Origin: Streptomyces sp. DG1A-41
GTDB lineage: Bacteria; Actinomycetota; Actinomycetes; Streptomycetales; Streptomycetaceae
DNA length: 64,000 nt
Assembly: GCF_037055355.1 (NCBI RefSeq)
Contig: NZ_CP146350.1
Location: 1,325,001 to 1,389,000 of the forward strand
Reading direction: 5' to 3'
Shown here: piece by piece, positions 48,249 through 56,762 of the stretch
Layout of the letters: every line of letters starts with the position of its first letter
How positions within the stretch are numbered: the stretch's first letter is position 1
The notes under the pieces: model-generated
Database searches by the model: none
Seen by the model: the letters and a program-made list of their open reading frames with translations, nothing else
Told to the model about the DNA's origin: nothing
Made by a program: the position numbers and the translations under genes

Positions 48249-48934
48249 CTAGGTGTACTGACCCGGGAGGTTGATCAAGCGGGCGACGGGTGGCTTGTTC
48301 GGAGTAGCGGTGTGTGGCCGGTGGTGGTTGTAGGTGTGGAGCCATGCCGAGAGAGCAGCGCGTCGCCCGCCTCCTGAGATGTAGCAGCGGGCGTATCCCC
48401 AGCCGTCGGCGAGGGTGCGGTGGAATCGTCCTCGCGCGGTTGCGAGTGCCTTGTGTGCGACCGACGAATCGCCATCCGCCACCGTCGGGAATGTTGTCGA
48501 GCTTTTTGACGTCGACGTGGATCATCGAGCCCGGGTGGGGATGTTCGTAGCGGCGTACTGGGTCGCCCGTAGCACGATCGAGATAGCTCAGGCGGCAGGC
48601 GGCTGATCTGGCAGCGATGAAGCACCCGGTGCGCGGTCGATGGCGCGACTCCGGTCAAGGCGGCGAGTCGGACGGGACCGATGCGTTTGCGCAGCCGCAG
48701 AGAAACAATCCGTTTGGTCGTCGCTGCCGGCGTCTTCGAAGGGCTGGTGCGTGGTCGGGAGGATCTGTCGGTCAGGGGCTGCCCGGCCGCATGCCGGGTC
48801 GCCCATCGTTTGACGGTGGGCCACGAGCATTGCAAACGAGCAGCGACTTCCCGGATCGGGACGCCCCGGTCGACGACCAGTTGGGCGACCTTCAGTCGCG
48901 CTCGCGGGGTCAGGGCGGCGTCGGCGTGGCTCAC
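48249..48934 (-). mobile_element. IS481-family transposase, broken
   Basis: An IS481-like transposase in pieces. The N-terminal helix-turn-helix part is in one frame (GTG 48934; ALTPRARLKVAQLVVDRGVP; LQCSWPTVKRWATRHAAG). A second frame gives MIHVDVKKLDNIPDGGGWRF. A third gives the C-terminal FHRTLADGWGYARCY, AWLHTYNHHRPHTA and LINLPGQYT to the stop at 48249. About 100 residues in the middle, including the catalytic DN(G)S region, are missing. The copy is therefore inactive. It adjoins an IS630 remnant. Confidence 0.85.
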
Positions 48935-48961
48935 AGACCCGGCTCCTTCGCCCGGGCTGCC

Positions 48962-50464
48962 TCAGTGTGTGCCGTCCGTTGTTTGAGCGCATGCAAGTGA
49001 TAGCAACACGGCGACAAGAAGGCTCGCGATACAGATTCCGAGGGCGACGTGGTAGCCCACCGTGAATGCGTTGCGGGCCGTGGTCTGCATATGAGAGGGG
49101 ACTTTCCAGAGGTTTCCGGTAGCGATGGAGCCGGAGGCAGAGCGCGTGTGCCCGAATCGCGACGCGGCCCAGGTGTGTTGGGTCACTGCCGCGCCAATGG
49201 CACCGACGAGCGCGAGTCCCACAGCGGTACCGAGTTGGCGGGAGGAGTTCAGCACCGCCGAGGCAGCACCCGCTACAGGCCCAGAGACGTCGCGCATGGC
49301 CACGTGGGTGGTCCCGGGAACCAGCAGTCCGAAACCGACTCCGGCGACCAGGTACCCAATGCCCGCCACGACGAACGGGGTCGTTGGCGTCAAGGTGCTC
49401 AGCGCTGCCACGCCGAGCGCTCCGGCCGCACAGCCCGTGGTGACGATGGCCCTTGACGTGAAGCGTTGATTGAGTTTGCCGGTCATCTGCGCGGCGACCA
49501 GGAACGGGGCGTTCATCAGCAGCCATGACAGGCCGGTGTGAAGTGCGGACCAGCCGAGAAGGTTCTGGAACATCAAGGTGACGTAGTAGAGCGTGCCGCT
49601 GAAGGCCATGTAGCTGGTGAAGTAGATGACGCAGGCGCCGATGAACGCTGTGTTGCTGCGCACAGCTCTCGGCACCAGAGGATCGCTGGCGTGGCGTTGC
49701 CACTGCACGAAGGCCAGGAGAACGAGCCCACCGACGACAAGCGGTACCAGGGTTCGTGCTGGATCCCAGGGGATGTCGGTCGCGGTGATCAGTCCAAAGG
49801 TCACTGATGCCAGGCCCACCGACGTGAGCACGACACCCGGCACGTCAAGCGGCCTCGGCTCGGAGGTTGCGACGGCTCGCGGGACTGTCAGCAGAATCAA
49901 GACGACCGTGACGACGATGATCGGGAGGTTGACCCAGAAGATGGTTGACCAGCCGAAGGCCGAGAGCAGTAGGCCGCCGACGATCGGGCCCGCGCCGAAG
50001 CCGATGCCGCCGATTGCTGCCCACCAGCCGATCGCGTGGCCGCGCTGTTCCGGCGGGTTGGTATCTGTCAGTACGGCGAGGGTGAGCGCCAAGATGGCTG
50101 CTCCGCCTATGCCTTGACCGACGCGCGCACCCACGAGCGCCGTTGGGCTGGGTGCCAGCGCTGCTCCCGCAGAGCAGAGGCCGAAGACGACGAGACCGAC
50201 CAACAGGACAGGCCGGTGGCCAAGCCGATCACCGAGTGCGCCCATCATAGGGATCAGCGCAGCCAGCCCGAGAGCGTAACCGCTGATGATCCACTCCAAC
50301 GCGTTGGGGGCCGCCTGGAGCTCATGTTGGATCGTCGGGAGGGCGACATTGACGATGGTGACGTCGAGTTGGATGACGAAGCCGGCCAGACACAACGCCA
50401 GTAGCGCCATCCGTCGTCGTTGGTGGGCAGTTGGGGTTGGGGCTGACTGGTTCGGGGCCTTCAC
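48962..50464 (-). CDS. DHA2-family MFS drug exporter
   Basis: A 500-residue, 14-helix proton antiporter of the EmrB/QacA type. Conserved motifs are LAGFVIQLDVTIVNVALPTI (motif D1), GALGDRLGHRPVLLVGLV (motif A), and GARVGQGIGGAAILALTLA (motif B). The motif C-like GWWAAIGGIGFGAGPIVGGLL follows. GTG 50462-50464 has AGGAG at 6-nt spacing. It ends close to the IS481 remnant and is divergent from an ECF sigma gene. Its codon use has noticeably more A/T at third positions than the flanking genes, which suggests acquisition. Confidence 0.92.
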   Translation of the reverse strand: MKAPNQSAPTPTAHQRRRMALLALCLAGFVIQLDVTIVNVALPTIQHELQAAPNALEWIISGYALGLAALIPMMGALGDRLGHRPVLLVGLVVFGLCSAGAALAPSPTALVGARVGQGIGGAAILALTLAVLTDTNPPEQRGHAIGWWAAIGGIGFGAGPIVGGLLLSAFGWSTIFWVNLPIIVVTVVLILLTVPRAVATSEPRPLDVPGVVLTSVGLASVTFGLITATDIPWDPARTLVPLVVGGLVLLAFVQWQRHASDPLVPRAVRSNTAFIGACVIYFTSYMAFSGTLYYVTLMFQNLLGWSALHTGLSWLLMNAPFLVAAQMTGKLNQRFTSRAIVTTGCAAGALGVAALSTLTPTTPFVVAGIGYLVAGVGFGLLVPGTTHVAMRDVSGPVAGAASAVLNSSRQLGTAVGLALVGAIGAAVTQHTWAASRFGHTRSASGSIATGNLWKVPSHMQTTARNAFTVGYHVALGICIASLLVAVLLSLACAQTTDGTH

Positions 50465-50474
50465 GTTGCGCTCC

Positions 50475-50515
50475 TGTCACGTTCTCGCTCATAGGCGTGT
50501 CCTAGGCACTGACAC
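50475..50515. promoter_or_regulatory. Candidate ECF promoter and inverted repeat between exporter and sigma gene
   Basis: TGTCAC (50475-50480) and CGTG (50496-50499) are spaced by 15 nt, reminiscent of the ECF41 promoter form TGTCACA...CGTC, and would drive the sigma gene. The imperfectly overlapping inverted repeat GTGTC-N9-GACAC lies at 50497-50515. Both are hypotheses from sequence alone. Confidence 0.35.
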
Positions 50516-50538
50516 CCCGCCACCCGAGGACGTGACCG

Positions 50539-51429
50539 ATGGACTCCACTGAACAGCTCAGCCGACACTTCGACGAGAACCGTCAACGGCTGACCGCACT
50601 GGCCTACCGGATCCTCGGCAACAGCGCCGATGCAGAAGACGCTGTCCAAGATGCCTGGGTCCGCCTCAGTCGCCCCGGCGCAACAGACATCGCCGCCGTC
50701 ACCAACCTCGACGGGTGGATGACCACGGTCGTCTCACGCACATGTCTCAACAGGCTCAGAGCCCGAGCCGTGCGCCCCGAAAGCCCGACAGACGCAACCG
50801 GGCCCGAGCTCCACGTGCGACCGGACCAGGCCCTGAGCCCAGAGGATCAGGCTCTTCTCGCCGAGCAGGTCAGTCTGGCGCTCCACATCGTCCTGGAAAG
50901 CCTGAGACCATCCGAGCGCCTTGCGTTGGTGCTCCACGACTCCTTCGGGATGCCGTTCAGCGAGATCGCCGCCGTCCTCGGCAAGTCGACCGAAGCTACC
51001 CGCAAGCTCGCCAGCCGCGCGCGTCAACGAGTGCGCGCCGTGGATCCGACCGAGATCGAGACCAACCCCGCCAGTCAGCGCAGCGTGGTCAACGCCTTCT
51101 TCGCAGCATCCCGCGACGGCGACCTCGACACGCTCCTTACTCTGCTGCATCCCGAGATCACATTCCACGCTGACGGCGGGGCCACCAGGCCTACCGCGAC
51201 CGCCACGATCCGCGGCCCAGAGAACGTGACACGGCGCGCAGCGGCGTTCGCCATCCCGGACGCCACATTCCAGCCAATCACGGTAAACGGCAGCGCTGCC
51301 GTCATCGTCCGCACCAACCACCAGCCCGTCTCGATCATGGCCTTCGTGATCTCTCACGGTCGAATCGCCCAGATCTACTCACTGCTCGACCAGCCACGCA
51401 TCGAGCAGCTGGTCAACAGCCTCGGGTAG
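50539..51429 (+). CDS. ECF sigma factor with C-terminal SnoaL domain (SigJ/ECF41-like)
   Basis: A 296-residue RNA polymerase sigma factor of the extracytoplasmic-function type. Region 2 holds LTALAYRILGNSADAEDAVQ with DAWVR; region 4 contains LVLHDSFGMPFSEIAAVLGK with STEATRKLASRAR. A fused NTF2/SnoaL-like domain (residues ~175-296) is diagnostic of SigJ/ECF41-type proteins, where it takes the place of an anti-sigma factor. The DGGG motif appears as DGGA, and NGxPA as NGSAA, so the control domain may be altered. GAGGACG precedes the ATG. It is divergent from the DHA2 exporter, which is the likely target. Codon use is AT-richer than in core neighbours. Confidence 0.9.
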   Translation: MDSTEQLSRHFDENRQRLTALAYRILGNSADAEDAVQDAWVRLSRPGATDIAAVTNLDGWMTTVVSRTCLNRLRARAVRPESPTDATGPELHVRPDQALSPEDQALLAEQVSLALHIVLESLRPSERLALVLHDSFGMPFSEIAAVLGKSTEATRKLASRARQRVRAVDPTEIETNPASQRSVVNAFFAASRDGDLDTLLTLLHPEITFHADGGATRPTATATIRGPENVTRRAAAFAIPDATFQPITVNGSAAVIVRTNHQPVSIMAFVISHGRIAQIYSLLDQPRIEQLVNSLG

Positions 51430-51552
51430 GCCCACCAGCCCAGCGGCAACAGGCCTTCTCAGAGTGTCCGCTCACTCAGCCGCTCAACCAATGTCCCCGA
51501 TCAGTACAGCCAGGCGCGGTCAGCCAGGGCAGTGGCCTTGGCCGCGCGGGCA

Positions 51553-53052
51553 CTACGCCACGAACGTACGCGGCGACTCACCGGCCCCCGCACCCCCGCC
51601 CTCCACGATCCGCGCCGCCGCGGCCAACCGCACAGCCGCCTCCTCGGCCACCGGGCCTCCCACCGTGAACGGCAGCCGCACATATCCCTCGAACGCCCCG
51701 TCCACCCCGAACCGCGGCCCGGACGGCACGCGCACGCCCACCCGCTCCCCCGCCTCCGCGAGCCGCGACCCGGACAGGCCGCCCGTCCGCACCCACAGCG
51801 TCAGCCCGCCCCGAGGCACCTCGAACTCCCACCCGGGCAACTCGCGCCGCACCGCCGCCACGATCGCGTCCCGGTTCTCCCGCGCCTGCTCACGCCGCAC
51901 CTCCACGGCCTGCTCCCAACCCCCCGTGCCGAACAGCCAGTTCACGGCCAGCTGCTCCAGCACGGGCGTACCGAGGTCGGCGTACGCCCGCGCCGCGACC
52001 AGGCTGCGGATCACGTCCGGCGCGGCCCGCACCCACCCGATGCGCATCCCGGCCCAGAAGGCCTTGCTCGCCGACCCCACGGTGATCACCGTCGACCCGG
52101 CCGGATCGAACGCACACACCGGCCGCGGCATCCGCACGTCCGGGTCGAGCCACAGCTCGGTCATCGTCTCGTCGGCGATCAGCACGGTCCCAGCGGACCT
52201 GGCGGCGTCGACCAGCCGCCGCCGCTGGTCCTCGTCGGCGAGCGCACCGGTCGGGTTGTGGAAGTCGGCGACGACGTACGCGATCCGGGGCGCCGCGTCC
52301 CGCAGGACCTGCCGCCAGCGGTCCATGTCCCACCCTGCGAGCCCCTCGGCCATCGCGACGGGCACGAGCCGGGCCCCGGCCTCCCGCATCAGCTGAAGGA
52401 TGTTGGCGTACGAGGGCGACTCGACGGCGATGCGCTCGCCCCGCCCGGCGAACAGATGGCAGATCGCGTCGATCGCGCCCATCGCCCCGGTCGTCACCAT
52501 GACCTGCTCGGGCATGGTCGGGATCCCGCGCGCGGTGTAGCGCTCGGCGATCATCGACCGCAGCGCGGGCAGCCCGGCGGGATAGTCGCCGTGCGTGTGC
52601 GCGTAGGGCGGCAGTTCCTCCAGCGCGCCCTGCACGGCCCGGGTCAGCCACGGCTCGGGGGCCGGAAGCGCCGCACAACCCAGGTCGATCATCGAGCCGA
52701 GGGCCTCGGGGGGCAGTGGCTCCAGTCCGCGCGCGGGCAGCGGGTTCCCGGCCGGGACGGCGGTCCAACTGCCCGCGCCGCGCCGGGACTCCAGGAACCC
52801 CTCGCTGCGCAGCGCCTCGTACGCGGCGGCGACCGTCGTACGGCTGACGGACAGGGAGAGGGCGAGTTCCCGCTCGGCGGGCAGCCGGGCGGCCACCGGG
52901 ACCCGCCCTTCGAGCACCAGCAGGCGGACGCCGTCGGCGAGTGCGCGATAGGCGGGCGGGCGGCGCGTGCCCGGCCCTGCCGGGCGGTCCTGCTGGGAGT
53001 TGAGCAGCCGTGCGAGCTGCGCCGCGCCCACAGCCGAGGTCCACTGCGCCAT
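51553..53052 (-). CDS. MocR-type regulator (GntR winged helix plus aminotransferase domain)
   Basis: A 499-residue MocR/PdxR-like protein. An N-terminal winged helix (RALADGVRLLVLEGRVPVAA, RELALSLSVSRTTVAAAYEA) is joined by a linker to a class I aminotransferase fold. The PLP lysine lies in TVGSASKAFWAGMRIGW, and VADFHNPTGAL and DETMTELW provide other cofactor contacts. The ATG at 53050-53052 is taken because the upstream extension to 53154 would enter the promoter and operator region. It is divergent from a YczE-like membrane protein gene, the standard pairing for this MocR group. A PLP-linked signal is expected. Confidence 0.93.
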   Translation of the reverse strand: MAQWTSAVGAAQLARLLNSQQDRPAGPGTRRPPAYRALADGVRLLVLEGRVPVAARLPAERELALSLSVSRTTVAAAYEALRSEGFLESRRGAGSWTAVPAGNPLPARGLEPLPPEALGSMIDLGCAALPAPEPWLTRAVQGALEELPPYAHTHGDYPAGLPALRSMIAERYTARGIPTMPEQVMVTTGAMGAIDAICHLFAGRGERIAVESPSYANILQLMREAGARLVPVAMAEGLAGWDMDRWRQVLRDAAPRIAYVVADFHNPTGALADEDQRRRLVDAARSAGTVLIADETMTELWLDPDVRMPRPVCAFDPAGSTVITVGSASKAFWAGMRIGWVRAAPDVIRSLVAARAYADLGTPVLEQLAVNWLFGTGGWEQAVEVRREQARENRDAIVAAVRRELPGWEFEVPRGGLTLWVRTGGLSGSRLAEAGERVGVRVPSGPRFGVDGAFEGYVRLPFTVGGPVAEEAAVRLAAAARIVEGGGAGAGESPRTFVA

Positions 53053-53094
53053 GAGAATCAGTCCACCTTCCCCGGATTGGCCATGGATGGCCTC

Positions 53095-53140
53095 TCCACC
53101 CAAGCCACAGGGTGTCATGCAGCAGTCCACTAGCACCACA
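53095..53140. promoter_or_regulatory. Direct-repeat operator between mocR and yczE-like genes
   Basis: TCCACCCAAGCCACA (53095-53109) and TCCACTAGCACCACA (53126-53140) share TCCAC-N5-CCACA. The start-to-start distance is 31 bp, about three helical turns. MocR regulators are known to bind direct repeats in divergent intergenic regions, which fits. Binding itself is inferred. Confidence 0.55.
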
Positions 53141-53152
53141 GGGGGGCACAAC

Positions 53153-53806
53153 ATGGCCGCACAGGGGCGACTGGTCCGGCGACTGACGCAGCTCTACGCC
53201 GGTCTCGCGCTCTACGGGGCGAGTTCGGCGCTGCTCGTCAGGTCGGGGCTCGGGCTGGAGCCGTGGAACGTGCTGCACCAGGGCCTCGCCGAGCGGACCG
53301 GGCTGTCGATCGGCGTCGTGCTGACCTTTGTGGGCGCCGCGGTGCTGCTCGCGTGGATCCCGCTGCGCCAGCGGCCGGGCCTGGGCACGATCTCCAACGT
53401 GCTGGTCATCGGCATGGCGATGGACGCGACGCTGGCCCTGGTGCCCGACGCTCACGGCTGGGCGCTCCGCGTGACTCTGATGGTTGCCGGGATCGTTCTG
53501 AACGGCGCGGCGACCGGCCTGTACATCGCTGCGCGCTTCGGCCCGGGCCCGCGCGACGGCCTGATGACGGGACTGCACCAGCGCACGGGGATCTCGATCC
53601 GCCTGGTGCGCACGGTCATCGAGTTCACGGTCGTGGCGACGGGCTTCGCTCTGGGCGGCACCGTCGGCATCGGCACCCTCCTGTACGCGGTGGCGATCGG
53701 TCCGCTCGCCCAGCTGTTCCTGCGCGTGTTCGCCGTTCCCTCGGCATCCGGCGGCAGCGCGGTCGTTGCCACCGGTCAACCCAGAGGAGCGATACTGCGT
53801 CCGTGA
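53153..53806 (+). CDS. YczE/YyaS/YitT-type membrane protein
   Basis: A 217-residue integral membrane protein with about five helices (LTQLYAGLALYGASSALLVR; VVLTFVGAAVLLAWIPL; VTLMVAGIVLNGAATGLYIA). Conserved family segments are GLGLEPWNVLHQGLAERTG and RFGPGPRDGLMTGLHQRTG. The function is unknown. It is paired with MocR in many actinobacteria, suggesting transport linked to vitamin B6 or amino acids. GGGGGG precedes the ATG. It overlaps the GDPD gene by 4 nt. Confidence 0.88.
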   Translation: MAAQGRLVRRLTQLYAGLALYGASSALLVRSGLGLEPWNVLHQGLAERTGLSIGVVLTFVGAAVLLAWIPLRQRPGLGTISNVLVIGMAMDATLALVPDAHGWALRVTLMVAGIVLNGAATGLYIAARFGPGPRDGLMTGLHQRTGISIRLVRTVIEFTVVATGFALGGTVGIGTLLYAVAIGPLAQLFLRVFAVPSASGGSAVVATGQPRGAILRP

Positions 53807-54570
53807 CCCCGCGGATACGCCATCCCTATCTCGACCATCCCGGCCCGATCGCCTTCGCCCACCGGGGCGGGGCCGCGCACGGCCTGGAGAACACCGTGCG
53901 GCAGTTCCGGTGTGCCGTCGAGGCCGGCTACCGGTACATCGAGACCGACATCCACGCCACCCGGGACGGCAAACTCGTCGCCTTCCACGACGCGACCCTG
54001 GACCGGGTGACCGACGGGGCGGGGCGGATCGCCGACCTTCCGTGGCACGAGGTGCGCCGCGCGCGCGTGGCGGGCGAGGAACCGGTGCCGCTCTTCGAGG
54101 AGCTCCTGGATACCTTCCCCGACGTGCGCTGGAACGTCGACGTCAAGGCGGAGGCCGCCCTGCTGCCCTTCCTCGACCTGGTCGGCCGGACGAACGCCTG
54201 GGACCGGATCTGCCTCGGCTCTTTCTCCGAGGCCCGCGTGGTGCGCGCCCAGCGGCTGGCCGGCCCGCGCCTGGCCACCTCGTACGGCACCCGGGGGGTG
54301 CTCAACCTGCGGCTGCGCTCCTGGGGGCTGCCGGCGGCGGTGCGCCGCTCGGCGGTCGCCGCCCAGGTCCCCGAGATCCAGTCCGGCATCCAGGTCGTGG
54401 ACCACCGCTTCCTCCGCGCCGCCCATACGCGCGGCCTCCAGGTGCACGTGTGGACCGTCAACGATCCCGAGAGCATGCACCGGCTTCTGGACCTCGGCGT
54501 GGATGGCATCATGACCGATCACATCGACACGTTGCGCAAGGTCATGCAGGACCGCGGCGTCTGGGTCTGA
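53803..54570 (+). CDS. Glycerophosphodiester phosphodiesterase
   Basis: Hydrolyses glycerophosphodiesters to glycerol-3-phosphate and an alcohol. The 255-residue GDPD barrel has the signature IAFAHRGGAAHGLENT, with catalytic His-Arg and Glu of the ENT motif. ETDIHATRDGKLVAFHD holds the metal-binding Glu and Asp and the second His. VHVWTVNDPESMHRLLDLGVDGIMTD follows near the C-terminus. No signal peptide is seen, so it is cytoplasmic. The GTG overlaps the upstream stop (GTGA), with GAGGAG 13 nt away. Confidence 0.93.
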   Translation: MTPRIRHPYLDHPGPIAFAHRGGAAHGLENTVRQFRCAVEAGYRYIETDIHATRDGKLVAFHDATLDRVTDGAGRIADLPWHEVRRARVAGEEPVPLFEELLDTFPDVRWNVDVKAEAALLPFLDLVGRTNAWDRICLGSFSEARVVRAQRLAGPRLATSYGTRGVLNLRLRSWGLPAAVRRSAVAAQVPEIQSGIQVVDHRFLRAAHTRGLQVHVWTVNDPESMHRLLDLGVDGIMTDHIDTLRKVMQDRGVWV

Positions 54571-54619
54571 GACCCCCGGCCGGTCGCCTCTGCGCCTTCA
54601 CGGGGAAGCGAGGGCACGG

Positions 54620-55966
54620 GTGGGCACCGACACCGTGCGGACACCGCCGGCCGACGGGCCCGCGGAGCTCAAGAGCCAGCAGCGCGGCTGGTACTTCTAC
54701 GACTGGGCGTGCTCCGTCTACTCGACGAGCGTGCTCACCGTGTTCCTGGGGCCCTATCTGACCTCGGTCGCCGAGTCGGCGGCCGACGCCGACGGGTACG
54801 TCCATCCCCTCGGGATCCCGGTGCGCGCCGGGTCCTTCTTCGCGTACTCGGTGTCCCTTTCGGTGATCGTGGCCGTACTGGTGATGCCCCTGGTGGGCGC
54901 CGCCGCCGACCGCACCGGCCGAAAGAAGCCCCTCCTCGCGGCCGCCGCCTACCTGGGGGCCACGGCCACGACGGCCATGTTCTTCCTGGAGGGCGACCGC
55001 TACCTGTTCGGCGGGGTCCTCCTGATCGTCGCGAACGCCGCGCAGTCCGTCGCGATGATGCTCTACAACTCCTACCTGCCGCAGATCGCCCCGCCCGAGC
55101 AGCGGGACGCGGTCTCCTCCCGGGGCTGGGCCTTCGGCTACGCGGCGGGCTCGCTGGTCCTCGTCGTCAACCTGGTCCTCTACACCGGGCACGACAGCTT
55201 CGGCGTCTCCGAGAGCACGGCGGTCCGCATCTGCCTGGCGTCGGCCGGCCTGTGGTGGGGCGCCTTCGCCCTCATCCCGCTGACCCGGCTCCGCGATCGC
55301 GGGTCCGCCGCGCGGGAGGCGGCCCTGCCCGGCTTCCGGCAGCTCGCGGCGACCGTCCGCGACATGCGCCGCCACCCGCTGACCCTCGCCTTCCTGCTCG
55401 CGTACCTCGTCTACAACGACGGCATCCAGACGGTGATCTCCCAGGCCTCGGTCTACGGCTCCGAGGAACTCGGTCTCGGGCAGTCCACCCTGATCGGCGC
55501 CGTCCTGCTCGTGCAGGTGCTGGCGGTGGCGGGCGCGCTGACGATGGGCCGGCTGGCCCGGGCCTACGGGGCCAAACGCACGATCCTCGGTTCGCTGGTC
55601 GCGTGGACGGTGACGCTGGCCGCCGGGTACTTCCTGCCGACCGGGGCGCCGGGGTGGTTCTTCGCGCTGGCCGCCGGCATCGGCCTGGTCCTCGGCGGCA
55701 GCCAGGCGCTGTCCCGGTCCCTGTTCTCCCATCTCGTCCCGCCGGGCAAAGAGGCCGAATACTTCTCCGCGTACGAGATGAGCGACCGCGGAATGAGCTG
55801 GCTCGGGCCGCTGCTGTTCGGGCTCATCTATCAGCTGACCGGGAGTTACCGGGACGCGATCATCTCGCTGGTGGGCTTCTTCGTCATCGGGTTCGCCCTG
55901 CTCGCACGGGTCCCGGTGCGGCGTGCGATCGAAGAAGCGGGGAATCCGGTTCCTGACAGGATTTAG
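54620..55966 (+). CDS. UMF1-family MFS transporter
   Basis: A 448-residue, 12-helix transporter of the UMF1/Atg22-like branch. The opening YFYDWACSVYSTSVLTVFLG is diagnostic. VGAAADRTGRKKPLLAAAAY is the MFS A-loop, and GGSQALSRSLFSHLVPPG with EYFSAYEMSDRG near the end is typical. The substrate is unknown, although members move amino acids in eukaryotic vacuoles. GTG at 54620 has GCGAGGG upstream. It lies upstream of rbpA, in the order known from S. coelicolor. Confidence 0.9.
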   Translation: MGTDTVRTPPADGPAELKSQQRGWYFYDWACSVYSTSVLTVFLGPYLTSVAESAADADGYVHPLGIPVRAGSFFAYSVSLSVIVAVLVMPLVGAAADRTGRKKPLLAAAAYLGATATTAMFFLEGDRYLFGGVLLIVANAAQSVAMMLYNSYLPQIAPPEQRDAVSSRGWAFGYAAGSLVLVVNLVLYTGHDSFGVSESTAVRICLASAGLWWGAFALIPLTRLRDRGSAAREAALPGFRQLAATVRDMRRHPLTLAFLLAYLVYNDGIQTVISQASVYGSEELGLGQSTLIGAVLLVQVLAVAGALTMGRLARAYGAKRTILGSLVAWTVTLAAGYFLPTGAPGWFFALAAGIGLVLGGSQALSRSLFSHLVPPGKEAEYFSAYEMSDRGMSWLGPLLFGLIYQLTGSYRDAIISLVGFFVIGFALLARVPVRRAIEEAGNPVPDRI

Positions 55967-56052
55967 CACTCGGCGCGAGAGGGCTGTAGTGTACGCGTTT
56001 GGCCTGCCAGGCGTACCGTTACTGCGCGTCAAAGATGCCGAAACGCTGGGTT

Positions 56053-56097
56053 ACATCTGCTAGCAGATGTGACAAACCGGGCGCTGGTGGGTACAAC
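56053..56097 (+). promoter_or_regulatory. Vegetative-type promoter of rbpA with an 18-bp palindrome
   Basis: GTGACA (56069-56074), a 17-nt spacer and TACAAC (56092-56097) form a promoter directed to rbpA. The perfect palindrome ACATCTGCTAGCAGATGT (56053-56070) overlaps the first two bases of the -35 box. A dimeric protein bound there could block or activate the promoter. This combination is seen directly; the function is inferred. Confidence 0.55.
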
Positions 56098-56145
56098 AAG
56101 GGCGGCTACGACGGCGACGCATGACCCGGAACGGGACTCGGAACG

Positions 56146-56171
56146 GGAATCTTTACCGCCGACCGGACGTT
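56146..56171 (+). promoter_or_regulatory. SigR-type promoter of rbpA
   Basis: GGAAT (56146-56150), 18 nt, GTT (56169-56171) matches the SigR consensus GGAAT-N18/19-GTT, which governs the thiol-oxidative-stress regulon. RbpA is an established SigR target in S. coelicolor. The start of transcription would lie about 50 bp upstream of the gene start. Confidence 0.85.
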
Positions 56172-56232
56172 GACCGGATGACGACGACAGCGACACCTGT
56201 CCTGTGGGCGACAAGCCCGGGAGGCACGATTC

Positions 56233-56607
56233 ATGAGTGAGCGAGCTCTTCGCGGCACGCGCCTCGTGGTGACCAGCTACGAGACGGACCGCGGCATCGA
56301 CCTGGCCCCGCGCCAGGCCGTGGAGTACGCATGCGAGAAGGGGCACCGGTTTGAGATGCCCTTCTCGGTCGAGGCGGAGATCCCGCCGGAGTGGGAGTGC
56401 AAGGTCTGCGGGGCCCAGGCACTCCTGGTGGACGGCGACGGCCCGGAAGAGAAGAAGGCCAAGCCCGCGCGTACGCATTGGGACATGCTGATGGAGCGGC
56501 GCACCCGTGAGGAACTCGAAGAGGTCCTCGAGGAGCGCCTGGCGGTTCTGCGCTCCGGGGCGATGAACATCGCGATTCATCCCCGAGACAGCCGCAAGTC
56601 GGCGTAA
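56233..56607 (+). CDS. rbpA: RNA polymerase-binding protein RbpA
   Basis: Actinobacterial RNA polymerase accessory protein that binds the principal sigma factor HrdB and stabilises open complexes. The 124-residue protein is standard. C34, H38, C56 and C59 (YACEKGHRF; WECKVCGAQ) form the zinc/beta-barrel core. The C-terminal sigma-interacting helix region is THWDMLMERRTREELEEVLE. The ATG at 56233 is preceded by GGGAGG. It has two promoters, one of SigR type, and a strong terminator follows, so it is a monocistronic unit. From memory it equals SCO1421. Confidence 0.97.
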   Translation: MSERALRGTRLVVTSYETDRGIDLAPRQAVEYACEKGHRFEMPFSVEAEIPPEWECKVCGAQALLVDGDGPEEKKAKPARTHWDMLMERRTREELEEVLEERLAVLRSGAMNIAIHPRDSRKSA

Positions 56608-56646
56608 GTCCCTCCGGGACCTGGCCGAAGCTACAACGCGTCAAGG

Positions 56647-56687
56647 ACCGCGGGCGCCGTACGTGCAGTACGGCGCCCGCGGTTTTT
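56647..56687 (+). terminator. Rho-independent terminator after rbpA
   Basis: ACCGCGGGCGCCGTAC (56647-56662) pairs perfectly over 16 bp with GTACGGCGCCCGCGGT (56668-56683) across a 5-nt loop and runs into TTTTT (56683-56687). This is the strongest terminator in the window and may also act on the convergent fxsA transcript. Confidence 0.93.
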
Positions 56688-56762
56688 GTCGTGCGCGCTC
56701 TCGCGGCTCCTGTCGCGTGCGCCCGGACCGGGATCGTGGCGTACGCCCGGACTCCGGGACGC

